Translations under genes and position numbers: made by a program | NCBI GenBank assembly: GCA_003153055.1 | Contig: PMBV01000325.1 | Location: 1 to 16,475, forward strand | Origin: Myxococcales bacterium | Lineage (GTDB): Bacteria; Myxococcota; Myxococcia; Myxococcales; Myxococcaceae | DNA length: 16,475 nucleotides | Direction of reading: 5' to 3' | Shown here: positions 1 to 5,307 of the stretch, one piece after another | How positions within the stretch are numbered: the stretch's first letter is position 1 | How the letters are laid out: each line of letters starts with the position of its first letter | The notes under the pieces: model-generated | Seen by the model: the letters and a program-made list of their open reading frames with translations, nothing else | Told to the model about the DNA's origin: nothing | Databases searched by the model: none

Positions 1-152
1 GAGAAGAACAGGAGCCGCTCGAAGACGACGAAGAAGGCGAGGGTGACGAGCAGCTTCCTGAAGAGGACGATGAGCCCCAAGAAGAGCACGAGGCTCACGA
101 CCCGCTGGGGCGTCGGCTCGCGAAAGAAGTCAGCGACGCGATCTCGACGCAT
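1..152 (-). CDS. Membrane protein N-terminus (partial), possibly AI-2E transporter family
   Basis: Reading leftward from an ATG at 152 there are 50 open codons to the window edge. The peptide starts MRRDRVADFFREPTPQRVV and continues into a hydrophobic stretch (about residues 19-30), an Arg-Lys turn, and a second hydrophobic aromatic stretch ending in FERLLFF. This looks like the first helices of a polytopic inner-membrane protein. The pattern resembles N-termini of myxobacterial AI-2E/PerM-family transporters, but that is from memory on a short fragment and is a weak call. The start lies only 3 nt after the 3' end of tRNA-Gln and has no Shine-Dalgarno sequence, because the upstream bases are the tRNA T arm and acceptor stem. 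A GTG at codon 19 is a possible alternative start, but it would remove the soluble N-terminus and leave no obvious ribosome site. Confidence 0.55.
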   Translation of the reverse strand, partial: MRRDRVADFFREPTPQRVVSLVLFLGLIVLFRKLLVTLAFFVVFERLLFF

Positions 153-155
153 GAG

Positions 156-227
156 CTGGGGAACTAGGATTCGAACCTAGATAGCCAGAGTCAGAGTCTG
201 GAGTCCTAGCCGTTGGACGATTCCCCA
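156..227 (-). tRNA. tRNA-Gln (anticodon CTG)
   Basis: On the minus strand this folds as a full cloverleaf. The acceptor stem is TGGGGAA with TTCCCCA (227-221 and 163-157). The D stem is GTCC/GGAC, the anticodon stem CCAGA/TCTGG encloses the loop CTCTGAC, and the T stem CTAGG/CCTAG encloses TTCGAAT. Loop positions 34-36 are CTG, which reads the Gln codon CAG. The discriminator base is G (complement of C156), as expected for tRNA-Gln. The next bases are CTC, so CCA is not encoded and must be added after transcription. The gene starts 4 nt after the stop of the small secreted-protein gene and ends 3 nt before the next start codon. It may therefore be transcribed from the upstream gltX operon or from the internal promoter proposed at 583-611. 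Confidence 0.97.
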
Positions 228-231
228 AGAA

Positions 232-576
232 CTACTTTTTTCTCCTCTTACCACTCCCTTCGACGGGGACAACATAGATGCGAACTTCCTCGTTCGCTTC
301 GTAGATGTTGAGACCCTCCCAGGCTCCTCGTCCTGACGGATTGGTGATGTGAATCGCCTTCACCCCAGGCTGGTTCACCACCGATTTCCGCGGGTATTGG
401 GCGGCCGGGTAGGTGGTTTTGTAAAACTTCAAGGTCCCATCGAAATCATTGGAGGACCTGAACCGATGCTCCGCCACCCGCCGAGCTCCGTCGGGCAGCA
501 CCGCGCCCAGCTCGGTCTCTCCGGCCCACGCCCCGGCTCCCACCGTCACCAGCACGAAGAATACGAAGCGCCGCAC
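232..576 (-). CDS. Small secreted protein of unknown function
   Basis: This encodes 114 residues. I do not recognise the family. The start is GTG at 576, with Arg-Arg followed by a hydrophobic run and Ala-Trp-Ala at residues 16-18, a good signal peptide with predicted cleavage before Gly19. The mature part of about 96 residues has no cysteine, a mixed polar sequence with FYKTTYPAAQYPRKSV near the middle and ITNPSGRGAWEGLNIYE later, and a very basic end (GKRRKK). It is probably a small periplasmic alpha/beta domain. It lies 31 nt after the protease gene and 4 nt before tRNA-Gln. Its base composition is visibly less GC-rich than its neighbours (runs of T and A near both ends). A perfect TTGACA lies 29-35 nt upstream of the start, so it may have its own, leaderless transcript. 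Confidence 0.75.
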   Translation of the reverse strand: MRRFVFFVLVTVGAGAWAGETELGAVLPDGARRVAEHRFRSSNDFDGTLKFYKTTYPAAQYPRKSVVNQPGVKAIHITNPSGRGAWEGLNIYEANEEVRIYVVPVEGSGKRRKK

Positions 577-582
577 ACCCCG

Positions 583-611
583 TCGGTACCGTTGCGCACG
601 GCACCTGTCAA
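583..611 (-). promoter_or_regulatory. Candidate internal sigma-70-type promoter, -35 overlapping a stop codon
   Basis: On the minus strand a perfect TTGACA (611-606) contains the TGA stop of the CPBP protease gene. After a 17-nt spacer comes TACCGA (588-583), which matches the -10 consensus only at its first two bases. Initiation about 7 nt further on would fall at or next to the GTG start at 576, giving a leaderless mRNA for the small secreted protein followed by tRNA-Gln. The -35 and spacing are good and the -10 is poor, so this is a candidate only. Confidence 0.35.
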
Positions 612-1354
612 GCGCCGAGCAACGCCGGCCAGGCCGACAACCAGTCCATCCAGATGGCGACGATGCCGTGGACCGCCGCCCCGTACCAGAAGCTGCGGGT
701 GCGCACCGCGAGGACGCCCAGGGCCACTGCGGCGATGATGCTGCCCAAGGCCTCGGGCTCGGCCTTGCCCAGGTGCATCACGGCAAAGGGCAACACCTGG
801 GTGAGGATCGCCGGCCCCCGCCCCCAGTGGGGCAACAGGCCGTTGATGAGCCAGCCCCGAAAGAGGAACTCCCAGGCCACGAAATAGGCGAGGTAGCCCA
901 GCTCGTAGGTCGCGAAGAGGCCCCAGCTCACCGTCGAGCGGCCGCCCTCATTCAGGGTGTAGGCCGCGCTGCCGGCGAGCGGGTACACGCCACGGAACGC
1001 CGACCAGCTCGAGGCGATGGAGACCGTGGGGATCATCACCGCCAGGAAGAGGGCGGAGATCGACAGCCCGGCTCGCCAGTCGCCCAGCCCCAGCCCGTAC
1101 CGTCGATGGAAGCTCCCCCGCGTCAACCCCGAGAGCATCAGCGGGGCACAGAGGTAGAACACCACGCTGGAGCCAAACCACCACAGGTGACCCAGCACCC
1201 CGCTCGCAGGGAAGGCGTCGAACCGGGACCCGAAGAGGGTATGGAAATAGGCCGCTGAGCCCTGGGTGTGCGACACCACCAACAGCGCGCTGGCCCCGCA
1301 TACCACCACCGTGGGCTCGCCTCCGAGCCCCTCGAGGTACGCCCGGAGCGACAT
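608..1354 (-). CDS. CPBP-family (CAAX-like) intramembrane glutamic protease
   Basis: This encodes 248 residues from ATG 1354, giving MSLRAYLEG and lying 10 nt after the gltX stop. A longer in-frame reading would overlap gltX and lacks sense. Several hydrophobic segments indicate a polytopic inner-membrane protein. The three CPBP motifs are visible: motif 1 is A-W-E-F-L-F-R-G (E162, R166), motif 2 is F190-x3-H194, and motif 3 is around H229. The usual Glu-Glu pair of motif 1 is Trp-Glu here; the catalytic Glu next to FLFR is kept. Members of this superfamily cut peptide bonds inside or near the membrane; some are prenyl-protein proteases and some have been proposed as sorting proteases for MYXO-CTERM proteins. 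The substrate cannot be read from sequence. It is probably co-transcribed with gltX. Confidence 0.85.
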   Translation of the reverse strand: MSLRAYLEGLGGEPTVVVCGASALLVVSHTQGSAAYFHTLFGSRFDAFPASGVLGHLWWFGSSVVFYLCAPLMLSGLTRGSFHRRYGLGLGDWRAGLSISALFLAVMIPTVSIASSWSAFRGVYPLAGSAAYTLNEGGRSTVSWGLFATYELGYLAYFVAWEFLFRGWLINGLLPHWGRGPAILTQVLPFAVMHLGKAEPEALGSIIAAVALGVLAVRTRSFWYGAAVHGIVAIWMDWLSAWPALLGA

Positions 1355-1364
1355 CGAGCTCAGG

Positions 1365-2849
1365 TCAGCTCCCCAGCACGGCGTCGATGCGCCGCAGCGC
1401 CTCGTCTCGGCCGAGCAGCTCGAGGGTGTCACCGATGCCCGGGCTGGTCGTGCCTCCGGTCACCGCCACGCGGATCGGCTGAGCGATGGCGCCCTTCTTC
1501 GCTCCGGTCTGGGCCGCCACCGCGTCGACGACGGGGTCCAGGTGGGGCTGGGTCCACTCGGTCACCTGCGTCAAGTGCGCTCGGGCCTTGGCGAGGAGCT
1601 CCTTGCCCGTCGCGTCGAGGTGCTTCTGGGCTGCTGCCGGGTCGATGCTCACTCCGGTCTGCCAGTACGGCTTGATGGCCAGGGCCATGTCGACCAGCGT
1701 CTTGGCGCGGGGAGCGAAGGCCTTGACGGCGCGCTCCAGGCGAGCGTCGACCGGCACCTGGGGTACGCCCTGTTCGGCGAGGAACGGAACGAGCTCGGTG
1801 GCGATGGCCTTGGGCTCGCTCTGCTTGAGCCAGTGCTGGTTCACCGCGATGAGCTTTTCGGGGTTCCACACCCCGTTGGCCTTGCCCACGTGCTCGAAGT
1901 CGAACACCTCGACGAGGCGGGCCAAGGTGAAGGTCTCGTCGTTGCCGTGGCTCCACCCCAGCCGGGCGATGAAGTTGAGGAGCGCGTGGGGCAAGACACC
2001 GTTCTTCTTGTGGCTCATCACGTCGGCCTCGGGGTGCCGGCGCTTGGAGAGCTTCTCTCCATCGGCCCCGAGGATGAGCGGGAAGTGGGCGAAGGCCGGC
2101 GGGGTCCACCCGAGGGCGCGGTAGAGGAGCAGCTGGGGGTAGGTGGAGTTGACGTGCTCCTGGCCCCGGGCCACGTGGGTGATCTGCATGTCGTGATCGT
2201 CGACCACGCACCCGAGGTTGTAGAGCGGCACGCCGTCGGAGCGGAGGATGACGAAGTCGTCGAGATCCTCGTCGGGCTTCTCGCAGCGGCCCTTCACCAG
2301 GTCGTCGAAGCCGATGCGCTCGCCCCGGTGCTGCAGCTTGAAGCGCACCACGAAGGGCAATTTTTCGAGCTCGGCCAAGCGCTCCCCAAAGCGGGCCCGC
2401 AGAGTCTCCCGGTCTTCTCTCCATGGGCTCTGGTACTTGAAGCCAGCGCGCCGCAAGTCGTCTTTCTCGGTGAGGCCCTTGCTGGCGGCGAACTCGGAGC
2501 GCAGCGTGGCCACCTCTTCTTCGGTGGTGTAGTCGCGGTAGGCCAGCCCCTGCACGATGAGCGTCTCGGTCACTTCCTTGTAGCGAGCGAGCTTCTCCAT
2601 CTGCGAATACGGGGGGAAGGGGCCGCCCTTGCCCGGGCCCTCGTCCCAGTCGATGCCGAGCCAGGTGAGGCTGTCGAGGATCGCCGTGAGCGACTCGGCG
2701 GTGCTTCGAACCTGGTCGGTGTCCTCGATGCGCAAGACGAACGTTCCGCCGTGGCGGCGCGCGAACAGCCAGTTGAACAGGGCAGTGCGGGCGCCTCCGA
2801 TGTGGAGGTACCCGGTCGGCGAGGGGGCAAACCGGACGCGAGGCTTCAT
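1365..2849 (-). CDS. gltX: Glutamyl-tRNA synthetase (GluRS)
   Basis: This is a cytoplasmic class I aminoacyl-tRNA synthetase of 494 residues, normal for bacterial GltX, that joins glutamate to tRNA-Glu using ATP. The N-terminus RFAPSPTGYLHIGGARTALF carries the HIGH signature (H16-G19), IEDTD follows at 41-45, and the KMSKS-equivalent is KLSKR at 266-270, with WNPEKL at 328-333 leading into the helical anticodon-binding half. The zinc-binding cysteines found in some GluRS are absent (AYRDYTTEEEV around 103-113). The C-terminal part ends with a recognisable PIRVAVTGGTTSPGIGDTL block. The gene is first in a minus-strand run that reaches tRNA-Gln. Whether the enzyme also charges tRNA-Gln (the non-discriminating type, needing GatCAB) cannot be decided from this window. 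No clear Shine-Dalgarno sequence precedes the ATG. Confidence 0.98.
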   Translation of the reverse strand: MKPRVRFAPSPTGYLHIGGARTALFNWLFARRHGGTFVLRIEDTDQVRSTAESLTAILDSLTWLGIDWDEGPGKGGPFPPYSQMEKLARYKEVTETLIVQGLAYRDYTTEEEVATLRSEFAASKGLTEKDDLRRAGFKYQSPWREDRETLRARFGERLAELEKLPFVVRFKLQHRGERIGFDDLVKGRCEKPDEDLDDFVILRSDGVPLYNLGCVVDDHDMQITHVARGQEHVNSTYPQLLLYRALGWTPPAFAHFPLILGADGEKLSKRRHPEADVMSHKKNGVLPHALLNFIARLGWSHGNDETFTLARLVEVFDFEHVGKANGVWNPEKLIAVNQHWLKQSEPKAIATELVPFLAEQGVPQVPVDARLERAVKAFAPRAKTLVDMALAIKPYWQTGVSIDPAAAQKHLDATGKELLAKARAHLTQVTEWTQPHLDPVVDAVAAQTGAKKGAIAQPIRVAVTGGTTSPGIGDTLELLGRDEALRRIDAVLGS

Positions 2850-2910
2850 GATGGGAACAGGCGAGTACCACGACTCTCTCGCTCCTCAACCACCGATCTG
2901 GTCTCCGGCT

Positions 2911-2928
2911 GGCATCGCGCCAGATGCC
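2911..2928. promoter_or_regulatory. Inverted repeat in the gltX / protease-operon divergent region
   Basis: GGCATC-GCGCCA-GATGCC is a perfect 6-bp inverted repeat with a 6-nt spacer. It sits 17 nt upstream of the preferred start of the secreted protein at 2945, in the 95-bp region between the divergent gltX and the matrixin/TonB operon. The size fits a dimeric repressor site or a small 5'-UTR hairpin. No regulator family is recognised, and it does not look like a Fur box. Confidence 0.3.
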
Positions 2929-2944
2929 GTGCTTCACTCAGGGC

Positions 2945-3526
2945 ATGACGCTCAGGTTTCATGGGGTTCTGGCGCTGGGCTTGCTGGCCGCGCCCTCGGC
3001 TTTCGCGACGACCATGCTCGCCCTCGATGTGGCCGGCTTGTCTCGCAGCGCCGACGCCGTGGTGCACGCGAAGGTGGGCAAGGTCACGGCTCGGTGGACC
3101 AAGGACGGTGGGCGCATCGTCACTGACATCGAGCTCACCGTGGTGGAGACCTGGAAGGGCGCTCCCGCCGCCACGCTGATGGTGATGCAACCTGGTGGGG
3201 TGGTGGGCGACATCGGCCAGCGGGTCGACGGCATCGCCAGCTTCGCGCCGGGAGAAGAAGTGGTGGTCTTCCTCGAGGCGCGGGGCGGCCGCTACATCAT
3301 GGCCGGCATGGCTCAGGGGCGCTTCAAGGTCGAGCGGTCGAGCGACGGCCAGTCGACCTACGTGCGCCAGGATCAATGCGGTGAGCTCCACCTGCTCGAC
3401 GGGGTCACCCGGGAGCCCGTGACCCAGGCCCCGCTGGCGATGCCGCTGGAGACGCTCAAGCGGCAGGTCGCGTCGACGACGCCCAGTGGCCCCGCCCCCG
3501 TCAACGCGCCTCTGGTCACCCCATGA
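2945..3526 (+). CDS. Secreted single-domain protein, first gene of the matrixin/TonB operon
   Basis: This encodes 193 residues from ATG 2945; an in-frame ATG at 2924 would add seven residues before an otherwise perfect signal peptide. Residues 1-21 form the signal peptide, ending APSAFA, with a predicted mature N-terminus Thr-Thr. The mature core has the pattern SADAVVHAKVGKV (35-47), then a beta-rich stretch reaching ETWKGAP (68-74), FAPGEEVVVFL (100-110) and YIMAGMAQGRFKV (117-129), followed by a Pro-rich tail. It has one cysteine (C144), so no disulfide. I recall similar unnamed proteins next to matrixins in other high-GC bacteria. The order ADxVVxAKV, then WKG, then YxxAGxxxG resembles NTR/TIMP OB-fold proteins, but this is a hypothesis. 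The stop overlaps the matrixin start (ATGA), implying translational coupling. Confidence 0.8.
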   Translation: MTLRFHGVLALGLLAAPSAFATTMLALDVAGLSRSADAVVHAKVGKVTARWTKDGGRIVTDIELTVVETWKGAPAATLMVMQPGGVVGDIGQRVDGIASFAPGEEVVVFLEARGGRYIMAGMAQGRFKVERSSDGQSTYVRQDQCGELHLLDGVTREPVTQAPLAMPLETLKRQVASTTPSGPAPVNAPLVTP

Positions 3527-4392
3527 TGATGGCGAAGGTCGTGCTGTTGGCGGTGCTCTCGCAGCAGCCCTACGTGCGCAGCCGCGTCGACGATGCCGAT
3601 TCCGCCTCCCAGTGTCTGTGGTGGCTCGAGGACAGCACCATCACCTGGAAGATGGACGTGATCGGCAACCCCGAGACGCCAGGTGACGCCGAGCTGGTCG
3701 CATTCCGAAAGGCCTTCGGCACCTGGCAGGCCCAGCTCACCGCGTGTGGCAACCTCGCCTTCACCGAGGGGGCGCGCACGTCTTCGCGAAAGGTGGGCTA
3801 CTTTCAGAACGCCGCCAACGAGAACATCGTGCTGTTCCGCACCGCCCGCTGCGCCGACACGGTGAAGGTGACCGACAGCTGCTGGTCCGACGACAACTGC
3901 GGCAACGCCCACGACTGCTGGCAGTTCAGCAGCGGAGCCATCGCCATCACCACCACCTCGTTCAGCCCCTCGAGCGGGCGGATCCTCGACTCCGACATCG
4001 AGCTCAACTCGCCCTCGTTCTTCTTCACCACCGTCGATAGCCCGCTCTGCGCCACCGGGCACTACGACTCGACCTGCGTGGCGACCGACGTGCAGAACAC
4101 CGCGACGCACGAGATCGGCCACCTCATGGGGCTGGGCCACATCGCGCTGTCGAGCTCGACGATGAGCGCCCACGCCGACCCGGGAGAGCTGAGCAAGCGC
4201 ACCCTCGACCCCGGCACGCTGCAATTCGTCTGCGACGTCTACCCCAAGGGCGGCGTGTCGAAGACGTGCTTCACCCCCGTGCTGACCGACAGCCTGGGCA
4301 AGCAGGCCGGCTGCGAAACGGCCTGGGGCGCTCCGTGGGCGCTGTCGGTGGTGGCCTTGGGCCTCCTCCGCCGGTGGAGGCGCCGCGGGTGA
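3523..4392 (+). CDS. Matrixin-family zinc metalloprotease with MYXO-CTERM-like tail (paralogue 1)
   Basis: This encodes 289 residues. Three consecutive ATG codons (3523, 3526, 3529) overlap the upstream stop, so the exact start is uncertain by two residues. A short hydrophobic N-terminus is a probable signal peptide. The catalytic metzincin motif is HEIGHLMGLGH, with zinc ligands H196, H200 and H206 and catalytic E197, and a Met-turn methionine at M214 (SSTMSA). Preceding cysteines (C110, C120, C126, C132, C176, C185) suggest a disulfide-bonded extracellular enzyme. No MMP-type cysteine-switch prodomain is visible. The C-terminus has GC264, a hydrophobic helix (about 268-282) and the basic end RRWRRRG, which matches the MYXO-CTERM layout for sorting to the surface. 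It is probably a surface-anchored endopeptidase. It is followed by a paralogue whose start overlaps its stop (GTGA). Confidence 0.92.
   Translation: MMMAKVVLLAVLSQQPYVRSRVDDADSASQCLWWLEDSTITWKMDVIGNPETPGDAELVAFRKAFGTWQAQLTACGNLAFTEGARTSSRKVGYFQNAANENIVLFRTARCADTVKVTDSCWSDDNCGNAHDCWQFSSGAIAITTTSFSPSSGRILDSDIELNSPSFFFTTVDSPLCATGHYDSTCVATDVQNTATHEIGHLMGLGHIALSSSTMSAHADPGELSKRTLDPGTLQFVCDVYPKGGVSKTCFTPVLTDSLGKQAGCETAWGAPWALSVVALGLLRRWRRRG
4376..4380 (+). promoter_or_regulatory. Ribosome binding site deciding the GTG start of matrixin 2
   Basis: GGAGG lies inside the last codons of matrixin 1, 8 nt before GTG 4389. It supports that start over the ATG at 4266, which would read through the MYXO-CTERM region of matrixin 1 in another frame and give a non-secretory N-terminus. 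Confidence 0.75.
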
Positions 4393-5303
4393 AGCTGGGC
4401 TGGTTCACGCTCGTAGGGCTCGTCGTGTCTCAGGCCGCCCTGGCCCAGGAGTTCCTTCGCACGGTGGCCAAGACCGACGGCAGCGACTCCCGGGTCTGTG
4501 TCACCTGGAACACCCGCGCCTTCGTGTACCACTCCGCCAGCGAGGGGAGCTCGCGCATACCCGGTGACGCGGAGTTCTCCGCCATCGACGCCGCCTTCGC
4601 CACCTGGCAGGCGCTGTCGGACACCTGCTCGGACTTCACCTTCACCGCCGGAGACCGACTGTCGAGCCCCGCCTCGGGCAAGGGCTCGGAGGCGAAGAAC
4701 GTCGTCGTCTTTCGAGAGAGCGAGTGTGCTCAGGTCGTGCCGCAAGACGACCCGTGCTGGAGCGACGGCTCGTGCCCGGCTGTCTATGGCTGCTGGAGCC
4801 ACTCCAGCACGACCATCGGGCTCACCACGGTCACCTATTCCACCCGCACCGGCATCGCGGTCGACGCTGACATCGAGCTGAACGGCGCCGACTTCACCTT
4901 CACCACCGTGTCGAGCCCTCCCTGCACCCAGGGCGGGGCGCTGGCCAACTGCGTCGCCTACGACGTGCAGAACACGGTGACGCACGAGATCGGCCACGTG
5001 GTGGGCTTCGACCACGTCTCGAACCCGAGCTCGACCATGGCCCCCACCGCGCCCTTGGGAGAGACGAGCAAGCGCATCATCGATCTCGGCACGGCCAACG
5101 GCTTCTGCAGCACCTACCCCCGGGGGCAGCCGCCGACCCCCTGTGACGGGCAGCTGAAGCGCCACGTGGTCGCCAGCTCCGCGGGGACGCTGGCCTGCAG
5201 CGCGACGACGGGTGGGGTGGGGCTCTGGGCGGCGCTGGTCCTCGTGCTCGCGGCCCAACGAAGGACTCGATTGACGCCCATGGGTGCTCGATTACAAGGC
5301 TGA
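4389..5303 (+). CDS. Matrixin-family zinc metalloprotease with MYXO-CTERM-like tail (paralogue 2)
   Basis: This encodes 304 residues from GTG 4389, which overlaps the stop of matrixin 1 (GTGA). The start is fixed by a GGAGG ribosome site and gives a clean signal peptide (KLGWFTLVGLVVSQAALA, cleavage before Gln20). The zinc motif is HEIGHVVGFDH (H199, E200, H203, H209) with Met-turn M217 (SSTMAP). It shares with paralogue 1 the blocks GDAE, TWQA, DIELN, FFTTV-like, YDVQNT and ETSKR, so the two arose by tandem duplication and then diverged strongly. The C-terminus has C270, a hydrophobic helix (about 275-289) and RRTR, then ten further residues (LTPMGARLQG) beyond where MYXO-CTERM proteins normally stop. 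The TonB receptor starts 4 nt after the stop. Its substrate is unknown. Confidence 0.92.
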   Translation: MKLGWFTLVGLVVSQAALAQEFLRTVAKTDGSDSRVCVTWNTRAFVYHSASEGSSRIPGDAEFSAIDAAFATWQALSDTCSDFTFTAGDRLSSPASGKGSEAKNVVVFRESECAQVVPQDDPCWSDGSCPAVYGCWSHSSTTIGLTTVTYSTRTGIAVDADIELNGADFTFTTVSSPPCTQGGALANCVAYDVQNTVTHEIGHVVGFDHVSNPSSTMAPTAPLGETSKRIIDLGTANGFCSTYPRGQPPTPCDGQLKRHVVASSAGTLACSATTGGVGLWAALVLVLAAQRRTRLTPMGARLQG

Positions 5304-5307
5304 CCCG

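Noticed and set aside
1266..2948. Long plus-strand open frame of 560 codons across gltX.
   Set aside because: It is antisense to an unmistakable GltX with all its motifs; the composition (many Val, Gly, Leu, Glu) is that of a GC-rich reverse-frame shadow and no domain is visible.
4266..4388. Longer start (ATG 4266) for matrixin 2.
   Set aside because: It overlaps matrixin 1 by 127 bases in another frame and has a Pro/Arg-rich non-secretory N-terminus; GTG 4389 has GGAGG at 8 nt and a signal peptide.
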